DNA of 11,197 bases, taken from positions 1 to 11,197 of the forward strand of contig JAEDEG010000084.1 of the NCBI GenBank assembly GCA_016293435.1, read 5' to 3'. The notes beneath the pieces were generated by a model. That model saw only the letters and a list, made by a program, of their open reading frames with translations, was not told the DNA's origin and did not search any database. Positions 1 through 6,891 of the stretch are shown piece after piece (the stretch's first letter is position 1; each line of letters begins with the position of its first letter). Both the position numbers and the translations under genes were made by a program. The stretch comes from Clostridia bacterium (GTDB lineage: Bacteria; Bacillota; Clostridia; UMGS1810).

Positions 1-203
1 ATTTTATCATAGTGGTCGGGCATGCCCTCCACCGAGATTTTAGTGATAAGCCTGTATTTGTACAGCTTATTTAGGTTGTTATAAACAGTTGCCAAAACCA
101 CATTCGGAAAATCGGCTTTTAACATCTGATAGATTTGCTCAACGGTCATATGCGATGACGATTGATTAACGATTTCATATATGCGTTTTTCGTACTTTGT
201 CAT
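1..203 (-). CDS. Fur/PerR-family transcriptional regulator, N-terminal part (cut by window edge)
   Basis: Reading the minus strand from an ATG at 203-201 gives 67 residues that run off the left edge without a stop. The fragment is a Fur-family winged-helix DNA-binding domain: an HMTVEQIY helix (residues 18-25), the recognition-helix signature ATVYNNLNKL near residue 40, and a wing ending in ISVEGMPDHYD. The family senses metal (Fur, Zur) or peroxide through metal-catalysed oxidation (PerR). H18 sits where PerR has a metal-ligand histidine in its AHPT segment, and the wording is closer to PerR than to Fur, but the C-terminal metal ligands lie outside the window. The start has only a weak GAG-type ribosome site. 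A perfect promoter lies just upstream with PerR-box-like sequences over it, so autoregulation is likely. The gene is divergent from the thiamine operon; nothing shows that it controls it. Confidence 0.85.
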   Translation of the reverse strand, partial: MTKYEKRIYEIVNQSSSHMTVEQIYQMLKADFPNVVLATVYNNLNKLYKYRLITKISVEGMPDHYDK

Positions 204-219
204 TTTTCTCAGCCCAAAA

Positions 220-245
220 TTAGAATTATTATAGAAATATTATAA
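220..245. promoter_or_regulatory. Two overlapping PerR-box-like operators
   Basis: The PerR box consensus is TTATAATnATTATAA. The window has TTAGAATTATTATAG at 220-234 (12 of 14 defined positions match) and ATAGAAATATTATAA at 231-245 (11 of 14, with a perfect right half). The second covers the -10 hexamer of the minus-strand promoter and the first covers the expected start site, a position suited to repression. The region is AT-rich, so part of the match could be chance; the tight placement over the promoter of a PerR-like gene is the main support. Confidence 0.55.
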
Positions 246-267
246 CACTTCTAATTTATAATGTCAA
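239..267 (-). promoter_or_regulatory. Sigma-70-type promoter of the Fur/PerR-family gene
   Basis: On the minus strand, TTGACA (267-262) and TATAAT (244-239) are both perfect consensus hexamers separated by exactly 17 bp. Transcription would start near 232, giving a leader of about 30 bases before the ATG at 203. Confidence 0.8.
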
Positions 268-304
268 GATAAATTTATCGAATATCGAGTAAATTTATTC
301 AATA
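268..304. repeat. Paired AT-rich palindromes between the divergent promoters
   Basis: GATAAATTTATC (268-279) is a perfect 12-bp palindrome. GAGTAAATTTATTC (288-301) is a near-palindrome with the same TAAATTTA core. The two are also a direct repeat at a 20-bp step (AAATTTATCGAATA at 271-284, AAATTTATTCAATA at 291-304). A step of about two helical turns just upstream of the minus-strand -35 suggests tandem sites for a dimeric regulator, but no known operator was recognised. Confidence 0.35.
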
Positions 305-371
305 GATGTGTACTTTGATATTATCATTTTTTGTAATCGGTGGACAATATGCCGAATTTTTTAAATATATA

Positions 372-400
372 TTGAATTTTTAGAAAAAATAGAGTATAAT
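372..400 (+). promoter_or_regulatory. Sigma-70-type promoter of the thiamine operon
   Basis: TTGAAT (372-377) and a perfect TATAAT (395-400) are separated by 17 bp. Transcription would begin around 407, right at the 5' edge of the TPP riboswitch, which is the arrangement expected for riboswitch control. Confidence 0.75.
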
Positions 401-406
401 ATTATA

Positions 407-496
407 GAAACACGGGAGCTTGTGCTACAGGCTGAGAGGAAGGTATGACCTTCGACCGATAACCTGATTTGGATAATGCCAACGTAGGGATGCTTG
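407..496 (+). ncRNA. TPP riboswitch (THI element)
   Basis: This is a thiamine pyrophosphate-binding aptamer in the 5' leader of the thi operon. The conserved THI-box pieces occur in order: GGGAG near 413, CTGAGA at 432-437, CCTGATTTGGATAATGCC at 463-480 and GTAGGGA at 484-490. An extra 6-bp hairpin (GAAGGT 439-444, ACCTTC 448-453) fills the variable P3a position. The closing P1 helix is weak and has a mismatch, so the exact ends are approximate. A terminator hairpin begins 15 bases downstream, so control is probably by transcription attenuation. Confidence 0.95.
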
Positions 497-509
497 AATA
501 TAAGGTTTT

Positions 510-548
510 ACGGGAGGCTTCCAATCGGAGGTTTCCTGTTTTTATTTT
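510..548 (+). terminator. Riboswitch-controlled intrinsic terminator (expression platform)
   Basis: CGGGAGGCTTCC (511-522) pairs with GGAGGTTTCCTG (527-538) around an AATC loop, 12 pairs including four G-U, followed by TTTTTATTTT (539-548). It ends just before the thiS ribosome site. With TPP bound, this hairpin should form and stop transcription. The competing antiterminator pairing could not be assigned with certainty by eye. Confidence 0.85.
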
Positions 549-564
549 GTCCGGAGGTGAAAAA

Positions 565-759
565 ATGGTAAAAATAAACGGAGAGCTTTTTGATGTTGAC
601 GGAAAGAGCGTTTCGGAATATTTAAAAAGTGCAGGCTATGACATGAAACGAATTGTTGTTGAGCGAAACGGAGATATTGTACCAAAGCTACAGTATGAAG
701 AAACGATGCTGACAGACGGCGACAGCGTTGAAATTGTCAGCTTTGTGGGAGGCGGCTGA
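565..759 (+). CDS. thiS: Sulfur carrier protein ThiS
   Basis: This 64-residue ubiquitin-like protein carries sulfur as a C-terminal thiocarboxylate for thiazole synthesis in the cytoplasm. It starts MVKINGELF and ends SFVGGG, with the C-terminal Gly-Gly that ThiF adenylates. The fold cues are a short beta-rich N terminus, a helix around SVSEYLKSAG, and DGDSVEIVSFVGGG at the end. The length matches the family. The ATG at 565 is chosen because a strong GGAGGTGA site lies at 553-560. The frame stays open upstream to an ATG at 469, but that lies inside the riboswitch and the terminator, so it is not a start. thiF begins 2 bases after the stop. It is the first gene of the operon and directly under TPP-riboswitch control. 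Confidence 0.95.
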   Translation: MVKINGELFDVDGKSVSEYLKSAGYDMKRIVVERNGDIVPKLQYEETMLTDGDSVEIVSFVGGG

Positions 760-760
760 T

Positions 761-1390
761 ATGATACCTGCAAAAAAAGAAATGATAAAAGCTATGGAAG
801 AAAGGCACGGCGCAAAACTGCAAAAAAGATTTTTGGCATCTACAGTTGCTGTATGCGGCTTGGGCGGATTGGGTTCAAACATTGCGGTTTCGCTTGCCCG
901 TGCGGGCATTGGCAAGCTGATTCTTATAGACTTTGACAGGGTGGATATCACAAATCTTCACCGCCAGCAATATAAGGCATCACAAATCGGCAGATATAAA
1001 ACCGATGCTCTTTGTGAAAATTTAAAGGAAATAGCACCGTATATTGAGCTTGAAACGCATACAATATACGTTGATGAAGAAAATGTGCCTGACTTGCTTA
1101 AAAAAGCAGATATCATCTGCGAAGCTTTTGATAAGGCGGAGTGTAAGGCTATGCTTGTTAATGCGGTTTTGGAAAAAATGCCCGACAAATTTCTTGTATC
1201 CGGCTCGGGCATGGCCGGTATCGGATGTGCCAACAGTATAAAGACGCGAAAGGTCACAAATCATTTTTATCTTTGCGGTGATGAGGTTAGCGATGTTTCA
1301 AACGGTATAGAGCTTTTTTCCACTCGCGTTATGCTTTGCGCGGCACATCAGGCACATGCTGTTTTGCGAATTTTAGCAAATGAAACATAA
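761..1390 (+). CDS. thiF: ThiS adenylyltransferase ThiF (short clostridial form)
   Basis: This 209-residue E1-like enzyme uses ATP to adenylate the C-terminal glycine of ThiS so that sulfur can be added. The nucleotide-binding loop GLGGLGS is at residues 33-39, followed by the E1-family signature DFDRVDITNLHRQQY at 57-71 with the Asp and Arg used for ATP/Mg binding. It is shorter than E. coli ThiF (about 250 residues), and none of its cysteines forms a CxxC pair, so the structural zinc site of the E. coli enzyme is absent. This fits the short ThiF subfamily common in Clostridia. The ATG at 761 is preferred over an in-frame ATG at 728 because GGGAGGCGG (748-756) precedes it and the conserved region begins after it. 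The stop overlaps a possible thiG ATG at 1390 by one base. Confidence 0.92.
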   Translation: MIPAKKEMIKAMEERHGAKLQKRFLASTVAVCGLGGLGSNIAVSLARAGIGKLILIDFDRVDITNLHRQQYKASQIGRYKTDALCENLKEIAPYIELETHTIYVDEENVPDLLKKADIICEAFDKAECKAMLVNAVLEKMPDKFLVSGSGMAGIGCANSIKTRKVTNHFYLCGDEVSDVSNGIELFSTRVMLCAAHQAHAVLRILANET

Positions 1391-1407
1391 TGAAAGAAGG
1401 AACTCCA

Positions 1408-2178
1408 ATGAATAATGATAAGCTTATTATCGGCGGACACGAATTTAATTCCCGATTTATTCTCGGTTCGGGTAAATATTCGCTGAATTTAATTGAAGCG
1501 GCAATAAAGGATGCCGGCGCAGAAATTATTACCCTCGCGGTTCGCCGTGCAAATACAAAGCAGCAGGAAAGCATTTTGGACTTTATTCCCAAGGGTGTTA
1601 CTTTGCTACCGAATACAAGCGGTGCAAGGAACTCCCGGGAGGCTGTTCGCATTGCAAGGCTTGCAAGAGAGCTGGGATGCGGCAATTTTGTAAAAATTGA
1701 AATTATGCGAGACTCCAAATATCTGCTGCCGGATAATCAGGAAACAATCAAGGCCACCGAAATTCTTGCAAACGAGGGTTTTGTGGTTATGCCGTATATG
1801 TATCCTGATTTAAATACCGCCCGCGACCTTGTAAATGCCGGAGCTGCAACGGTTATGCCTCTTGCCTCGCCCATTGGTTCTAATAAAGGTCTTGCAACAA
1901 AGGAATTTATACAGATTTTGATTGACGAAATTGATTTGCCGATTATTGTTGATGCAGGTATAGGCAGACCCTCTCAGGCATGTGAGGCAATGGAGATGGG
2001 TGCGGCGGCTGTTATGGCAAATACAGCCCTTGCAACGGCAGGAAATCTTCCGTTAATGGCATCGGCATTTCGGCAGGCAATTGAAGCAGGCCGAAAGGCA
2101 TATCTTTCGGGTCTTGGCAGAGTGCTTACAAGAGGTGCATCTGCGTCGGATCCTTTGACCGGATTTTTGCGTGATTAG
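1408..2178 (+). CDS. thiG: Thiazole synthase ThiG
   Basis: ThiG is a TIM-barrel enzyme that condenses 1-deoxy-D-xylulose 5-phosphate, dehydroglycine and the ThiS thiocarboxylate into the thiazole phosphate precursor. The protein has 256 residues, the usual length. K96 in NFVKIE is the Schiff-base lysine and has the same number as in B. subtilis ThiG. Further family segments are RFILGSGKY (16-24), PNTSGARNS (68-76), VMPLASPIGS, IIVDAGIG and AVMANTALATA. An in-frame ATG at 1390 overlaps the thiF stop and would add six residues; 1408 is favoured because AGAAGG (1395-1400) lies 7 bases upstream and the conserved sequence starts there. It would work as a complex with ThiH, encoded next. Confidence 0.95.
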   Translation: MNNDKLIIGGHEFNSRFILGSGKYSLNLIEAAIKDAGAEIITLAVRRANTKQQESILDFIPKGVTLLPNTSGARNSREAVRIARLARELGCGNFVKIEIMRDSKYLLPDNQETIKATEILANEGFVVMPYMYPDLNTARDLVNAGAATVMPLASPIGSNKGLATKEFIQILIDEIDLPIIVDAGIGRPSQACEAMEMGAAAVMANTALATAGNLPLMASAFRQAIEAGRKAYLSGLGRVLTRGASASDPLTGFLRD

Positions 2179-2189
2179 GGGGTATTGAT

Positions 2190-3443
2190 ATGGAAAATCA
2201 GTTTTTTGTGGATTCGGAATATCTTTCTCCCAAAGCACTTGAAAAAAAACACAGGCTCGAAACAGATCCTTCATATCGAAAAAACCACATGGAATATCTT
2301 CCGGGCATGGAAAGAATTAACTCGGATGTTTGCAAAAATGTTATTTTGCAGATGCAGTCCTTTGATTATTCAAAATATACCGCCAAAGACGTAAAGGCTG
2401 CCCTGGAGCATGAAACCTGCTCCGTAGAGGATTTTAAGGCATTGCTTTCGCCTGCCGCAGAGCCGTTTCTTGAAGAAATGGCGCAAAGAGCAAGACTTGA
2501 AACAAGCAGGCATTTCGGCAATACTGTTTATCTGTTTACGCCGCTTTATATTGCCAACTATTGTGAGAATTATTGTGTTTACTGTGGGTTTAACTGCTAT
2601 AACCACATTAACCGTATGAAACTGTCAATGGAGCAGATTGAGCATGAAATGAAGGTTATTGCAGACAGCGGTATGGAAGAAATTCTTATCCTCACAGGGG
2701 AAAGCAGAGCAGAAAGTGATGTAGAATATATCGGCGAAGCTTGTAAGCTTGCCGGCAAATATTTTCGCATGGTGGGGCTTGAGATATATCCTGTTAATAC
2801 AGATGAATATAAATATCTGCACGAATGCGGTGCAGATTATGTAACGGTGTTTCAGGAAACATACGATGCCGACAAATACGAAAAGCTTCATCTTCTCGGT
2901 CATAAGCGTGTGTGGCCCTACCGTTTTGACGCACAGGAGCGAGCTCTTATGGGGGGTATGCGCGGAGTTGCTTTTTCGGCGCTTCTCGGCTTATCTGATT
3001 TTCGCAAGGATGCTTTGGCAAGCGCAATGCACGTTTACTATTTGCAGCGCAAATACCCTCATGCCGAGATGTCGCTGTCTTGCCCAAGGCTCCGCCCTAT
3101 TATCAATAATGACAAACTAAATCCTATGGACGTTCATGAAAAACAACTGTGCCAGATTCTTTGTGCTTACCGCATTTTTCTGCCGTTTGTCGGAATTACC
3201 GTGTCTTCCCGTGAAAGTGCCGAGTTTCGCAACGGTATCGTAAAGATTGCCGCAACAAAGATTTCGGCAGGTGTTTCCACCGGTATAGGTGACCACGAAA
3301 GCAAATACACAGGAAAGGAGTCAGACGGTGCGCAGGGCGACGAGCAGTTTGAAATAGATGATAACAGAAGCTTGAATAAAATGTATAAGGATATTTCGGA
3401 TGAAGGCTTGCAGCCTGTTCTGAATGATTATCTGTATGTCTGA
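2190..3443 (+). CDS. thiH: 2-iminoacetate (dehydroglycine) synthase ThiH, radical SAM
   Basis: ThiH cleaves tyrosine by radical chemistry to give 2-iminoacetate (dehydroglycine) for ThiG, with p-cresol as by-product. The 417-residue protein carries the radical-SAM cluster motif CxxxCxxC at C125, C129 and C132 in NYCENYCVYCGFNC, and later family segments such as LTGESR, VTVFQETYD and SLSCPRLRP. It is longer than E. coli ThiH (377 residues); the extra length is mainly in the first roughly 45 residues. The cluster is oxygen-labile, and the aerobic alternative ThiO is absent here, consistent with an anaerobe. The start is supported by AGGGGG (2177-2182), which overlaps the thiG stop. The 3' end overlaps the next gene. 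Confidence 0.95.
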   Translation: MENQFFVDSEYLSPKALEKKHRLETDPSYRKNHMEYLPGMERINSDVCKNVILQMQSFDYSKYTAKDVKAALEHETCSVEDFKALLSPAAEPFLEEMAQRARLETSRHFGNTVYLFTPLYIANYCENYCVYCGFNCYNHINRMKLSMEQIEHEMKVIADSGMEEILILTGESRAESDVEYIGEACKLAGKYFRMVGLEIYPVNTDEYKYLHECGADYVTVFQETYDADKYEKLHLLGHKRVWPYRFDAQERALMGGMRGVAFSALLGLSDFRKDALASAMHVYYLQRKYPHAEMSLSCPRLRPIINNDKLNPMDVHEKQLCQILCAYRIFLPFVGITVSSRESAEFRNGIVKIAATKISAGVSTGIGDHESKYTGKESDGAQGDEQFEIDDNRSLNKMYKDISDEGLQPVLNDYLYV

Positions 3444-4026
3444 TATCATATGTGTAACAAACAGAAAATTATGTAACGAAAACTTTCTTGCACGCATAGA
3501 AAAATTGGCGGCAGCTCATCCGGCAGGAATTATCCTTCGAGAAAAGGATCTAAGCGAGAAAGAATATATAAAGCTTGCCGGAGAGGTTATTGAAATTTGC
3601 AAGGGATATAATACACCCTGTATTCTTCATACCTTTGCAGGTGCTGCAAAGAGGCTTGATTGCAGATCACTGCATCTTCCGCTTAATATTCTTGCCGCGC
3701 TTGGCTCTGAAGACAAAACGGGCTTTGATGTGCTTGGTGCATCCTGCCATTCGGCAGAAGATGCAGTCAAAGCCGAATGGCTCGGCTGTACTTATATCAC
3801 GGCAGGGCATATCTTTGACACGGATTGTAAAAAAGATTTGCCCGGGCGGGGGCTTGATTTTTTGCAAAGGATATGTGAAAGTGTTTCAATTCCCGTGTAT
3901 GCCATCGGGGGCATAAGCTCCGGTAATATAGACGAAGTGAGAAAACACGGAGCTGCCGGTGCTTGTGTAATGAGTGCTGCTATGAGGTGTGACGATATAG
4001 GAAAGTATTTGGGAGAACTAAAATGA
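3436..4026 (+). CDS. tenI: TenI-like thiazole tautomerase
   Basis: This 196-residue protein has the thiamine-phosphate-synthase TIM-barrel fold but reads as TenI rather than ThiE. B. subtilis TenI converts the ThiG product into the aromatic thiazole carboxylate phosphate and has no coupling activity. The clearest TenI sign is GHIFDTDCKKDLPGRGL (residues 124-140), close to the TenI segment that contains its catalytic histidine; H125 is the candidate here. ThiE features such as QLREK are replaced (LREKDL at 34-39), and the ThiE INDxxDVAL segment is missing. Its start is uncertain: ATG 3436 lies inside the thiH end, and an in-frame ATG at 3424 adds four residues; neither has a good ribosome site, so translation is probably coupled to thiH. 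The stop overlaps thiE by 4 bases (ATGA). Confidence 0.82.
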   Translation: MSDIICVTNRKLCNENFLARIEKLAAAHPAGIILREKDLSEKEYIKLAGEVIEICKGYNTPCILHTFAGAAKRLDCRSLHLPLNILAALGSEDKTGFDVLGASCHSAEDAVKAEWLGCTYITAGHIFDTDCKKDLPGRGLDFLQRICESVSIPVYAIGGISSGNIDEVRKHGAAGACVMSAAMRCDDIGKYLGELK

Positions 4027-4664
4027 AATTCAGTAAAGAGACATTATTGCTATATGCTGTTACCGACCGCAGCTGGGTGGGAAGACAGACATTATATGAA
4101 CAGATAGAGGATGCCTTAAAAGGCGGAATTACGTGCCTGCAGCTGCGGGAGAAAAATCTTTCGGAGGATGAATTTGTTAAAGAGGCAGTCGAGGTTAAAG
4201 AGCTTTGCCACCGTTATAATGTAGCGCTGATTATTAACGACAATGTAGATGTAGCGCTCATAAGCGGAGCAGACGGAGTGCATGTGGGAATAGAGGACAC
4301 CCCGGTGGGCGAAATACGCAAAAGAGCCGGCCAAAATTTTATTATAGGGGCAACAGCTAAAACGGTAAAGCAGGCTAAAGAGGCTGAAGAAGCCGGTGCG
4401 GATTATATCGGTGTGGGTGCGGTTTTCCCGTCGCCCACAAAGAAAAATGCAATTCGTATTACAAAAGAGCAATTAAAGGAAATATGTTCTTCTGTTTCTG
4501 TTCCGGCAGCGGCTATCGGCGGAATCGGTCTTGATAATATGGATGAGCTGTCTGGCGGAGGTATGGCGGGTATTGCGGTTGTCTCGGCAATTTTTGCGGC
4601 AGAGGATATACAAAATACTGCGGCCTTGCTTAAAGAAAAAGCAAAGGCTTTGATAGATAAATAA
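4023..4664 (+). CDS. thiE: Thiamine-phosphate synthase ThiE
   Basis: ThiE couples HMP-PP with thiazole (carboxylate) phosphate to give thiamine phosphate, the joining step of the pathway. The 213-residue protein shows the family motifs in order: YAVTDR (11-16), QLREK (40-44), IINDNVDVAL (70-79), GADGVHVG (82-89), GADYIGVGAVFPSPTKK and the phosphate-binding AAIGGIG. The length is normal. The ATG overlaps the tenI stop in an ATGA junction, and GGGAGA (4011-4016) gives a good ribosome site within the end of tenI. Having an intact ThiE directly after the TenI-like protein argues that the two proteins do different jobs. Confidence 0.95.
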   Translation: MKFSKETLLLYAVTDRSWVGRQTLYEQIEDALKGGITCLQLREKNLSEDEFVKEAVEVKELCHRYNVALIINDNVDVALISGADGVHVGIEDTPVGEIRKRAGQNFIIGATAKTVKQAKEAEEAGADYIGVGAVFPSPTKKNAIRITKEQLKEICSSVSVPAAAIGGIGLDNMDELSGGGMAGIAVVSAIFAAEDIQNTAALLKEKAKALIDK

Positions 4665-4678
4665 TTGTGTAAGCTATA

Positions 4679-4711
4679 AGCGGCAGACCGGGGGCACCAC
4701 TTTCTGCCGCT
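4679..4711 (+). other. Intercistronic stem-loop between thiE and thiD
   Basis: AGCGGCAGA (4679-4687) and TCTGCCGCT (4703-4711) form a perfect 9-bp stem around a 15-base G-rich loop. No T-run follows, so it is not a standard terminator. It may be an RNA-processing or stability element inside the thi transcript. The rest of the 87-bp gap holds only the thiD ribosome site. Confidence 0.6.
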
Positions 4712-4751
4712 CAATAAAAATAATGCAAATTAAATCGAAGGAGTTAAAACG

Positions 4752-5558
4752 ATGAAAACAGCATTATCAATCGCAGGCAGTGATAGCTGCGGAGGCGCCG
4801 GTATTCAGGCAGATATTAAAACAATGACGATGAATGGTGTATACGCTATGAGTGCAATAACTGCATTGACAGCGCAAAACACAACCGGCGTTTTGCAAAT
4901 TCGGGAGTCTGATCCCGATTTTTTGAAAGCACAGATTGATGCCGTATTTGAGGATATTTTTCCCGATGCGGTTAAAATCGGAATGGTTTCGTCGGCGGAG
5001 CTTGTTAAGGTTATCGCCAAAAGGCTGAAATACTACAAGGCAAATAATATTGTTGTTGATCCCGTTATGGTTGCCACAAGCGGCTCGAGGCTTATAAAAA
5101 ATGAAGCAGTAGCTGAAATGATTAAAGAGCTTTTGCCTATTGCTGCTGTTGTTACGCCAAATATTCCCGAAGCGGAAATTCTGTCAGGGACGTCTGTATG
5201 TGACAAAGAAGATATGATAAAGGCGGCAAAACAGATTAGTGAAAATTATGGTACAACCGTGCTTATTAAGGGAGGTCACAGCGTCAGCGACGCAAACGAC
5301 TTGTTGTATTCAGAAGGTGTATATCAATGGTTTGAGGGCAGTCGGATAAACAATTCCAATACCCACGGAACGGGCTGTACGCTTTCTTCTGCCATTGCTT
5401 CAAATCTTGCAAAAGGATTTGATCTCGCAGAGGCGGTAAAAAGATCTAAGGAATATATTTCCGGTGCATTGGCAGCCGGGCTTGACCTTGGCAAAGGCTC
5501 CGGTCCCATTAAGCATAGCTTTGATTTAACAAGCCGCTTTGCATATGAAGCAAAATAA
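4752..5558 (+). CDS. thiD: Hydroxymethylpyrimidine (phosphate) kinase ThiD
   Basis: ThiD phosphorylates HMP and HMP-P to HMP-PP, the pyrimidine substrate of ThiE. This 268-residue ribokinase-fold protein begins with the substrate-binding segment AGSDSCGGAGIQAD (residues 8-21), continues with VVDPVMVATSG, VTPNIPEAE and VLIKGGH, and ends with the anion-hole segment HGTGC at 205-209, where C209 aligns with the reactive cysteine of the family. Length is typical. The start has AAGGAG (4738-4743) about 8 bases upstream. It follows thiE after an 87-bp gap containing a stem-loop and no clear promoter, so it is probably co-transcribed. thiC follows after 28 bases. Confidence 0.95.
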   Translation: MKTALSIAGSDSCGGAGIQADIKTMTMNGVYAMSAITALTAQNTTGVLQIRESDPDFLKAQIDAVFEDIFPDAVKIGMVSSAELVKVIAKRLKYYKANNIVVDPVMVATSGSRLIKNEAVAEMIKELLPIAAVVTPNIPEAEILSGTSVCDKEDMIKAAKQISENYGTTVLIKGGHSVSDANDLLYSEGVYQWFEGSRINNSNTHGTGCTLSSAIASNLAKGFDLAEAVKRSKEYISGALAAGLDLGKGSGPIKHSFDLTSRFAYEAK

Positions 5559-5586
5559 TATCTGATTTGAAAGGAACTAAAAAACT

Positions 5587-6891
5587 ATGAGAAATTATAC
5601 TACCCAAATGGACGCTGCAAGAAAAGGCATTATAACACCGCAAATGAAAGCGGTTGCAAAAAAGGAATACCGCACAGAGGAAGAAATAAGAGAGCTTGTT
5701 TCAAAGGGACAAGTTGCAATATGTGCCAATAAGCTTCACACCTGTATAGACCCAAATGGTGTCGGCTCAATGCTTCGTACAAAAATTAATGTAAACTTAG
5801 GTGTATCCCGCGACTGTAAGGATTATGACATAGAAATGCAAAAGGTTATGGCTGCCGTAAATATGGGTGCAGAGGCAATTATGGATTTGTCTTCGCACGG
5901 AAATACACAGCCGTTTAGAAAAAAACTGACGAGTGAGTGCCCTGCAATGATTGGTACTGTACCTGTTTATGACAGTGTTATTCATTATCAGAGGGATTTA
6001 GCCACACTTAGCGCAAAGGATTTTATTGATGTGGTTCGTCTGCATGCCGAAGACGGTGTGGACTTTGTTACCTTGCACTGCGGCATAACAAGAAAAACCA
6101 TTGAACAAATTAGGAAGCACAAGAGAAAAATGAATATAGTATCACGCGGCGGCTCTCTTGTATTTGCATGGATGTGCATGACAGGTGAGGAAAATCCGTT
6201 CTATGAATATTTTGACGAAATTCTTGACATTTGCCGCGAATATGATGTTACAATATCTCTCGGTGATGCCTGCCGGCCGGGTTGTCTTGCAGACGGCAGT
6301 GATGTGTGCCAAATTGAGGAGCTTGTAAGACTTGGCGAGCTTACCAAGCGTGCATGGGAAAAGGATGTTCAGGTAATGGTTGAAGGTCCGGGGCATATGC
6401 CTATGGATCAGATTGAGGCAAATATGAAGCTACAGCAGACAATTTGTATGGGTGCTCCGTTCTATGTGTTAGGTCCCATTGTTACAGACATTGCTCCCGG
6501 CTACGACCACATAACATCGGCTATCGGCGGAGCGATTGCCGCATCGGCAGGGGCGGCGTTCCTTTGCTATGTTACACCTGCCGAACACCTTGCATTGCCC
6601 AATGTAGATGACGTAAAGCAGGGAATTATCGCATCAAAAATTGCGGCTCACGCTGCAGATATTGCCAAGAAAATTCCCCACGCAAGAGATATTGACGATG
6701 CCATGGCAGATGCGAGACGCAGCTTTGACTGGGAAAAGCAGTGGGAATGTGCCATTGATCCCGAAACTGCAAAAGGTATTCGTGATGACAGAGCACCGGA
6801 GCATGAGGACAGCTGTTCAATGTGCGGCAAGTTTTGCGCTGTAAGAAGTATGAACAAAGCTTTAAGCGGTGAATACATAGATATTTTATAA
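5587..6891 (+). CDS. thiC: Phosphomethylpyrimidine synthase ThiC (short form)
   Basis: ThiC rearranges 5-aminoimidazole ribotide into HMP-P by radical SAM chemistry. The 434-residue protein lacks the N-terminal domain of the roughly 630-residue enterobacterial enzymes, which is usual in anaerobes. Family segments include NLGVSRDC, MDLSSHGNTQ, VSRGGS, SLGDACRPGC, VEGPGHMPMDQ, GPIVTDIAPGYDHI and YVTPAEHLALP. The C-terminal cluster motif is C410-S-M-C413-G-K-F-C417, that is CX2CX3C, one residue shorter than the canonical CX2CX4C (CSMCGPKFC). Paralogues of ThiC make hydroxybenzimidazole, but the TPP-riboswitch operon argues for true ThiC. AAAGGA near 5569-5574 precedes the start. The stop codon lies inside the first bases of the 122-bp repeat. 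Confidence 0.95.
   Translation: MRNYTTQMDAARKGIITPQMKAVAKKEYRTEEEIRELVSKGQVAICANKLHTCIDPNGVGSMLRTKINVNLGVSRDCKDYDIEMQKVMAAVNMGAEAIMDLSSHGNTQPFRKKLTSECPAMIGTVPVYDSVIHYQRDLATLSAKDFIDVVRLHAEDGVDFVTLHCGITRKTIEQIRKHKRKMNIVSRGGSLVFAWMCMTGEENPFYEYFDEILDICREYDVTISLGDACRPGCLADGSDVCQIEELVRLGELTKRAWEKDVQVMVEGPGHMPMDQIEANMKLQQTICMGAPFYVLGPIVTDIAPGYDHITSAIGGAIAASAGAAFLCYVTPAEHLALPNVDDVKQGIIASKIAAHAADIAKKIPHARDIDDAMADARRSFDWEKQWECAIDPETAKGIRDDRAPEHEDSCSMCGKFCAVRSMNKALSGEYIDIL

Noticed and set aside
469..564. In-frame upstream extension of thiS from an ATG at 469
   Set aside because: It lies inside the TPP riboswitch core and the terminator and has no ribosome site; the ATG at 565 has GGAGGTGA correctly spaced and gives a normal 64-residue ThiS.
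5587..6891. BzaA/BzaB/BzaF-type hydroxybenzimidazole synthase instead of ThiC
   Set aside because: The gene is the last member of a complete TPP-riboswitch thiamine operon that otherwise lacks a pyrimidine synthase, and no cobamide lower-ligand genes are nearby.
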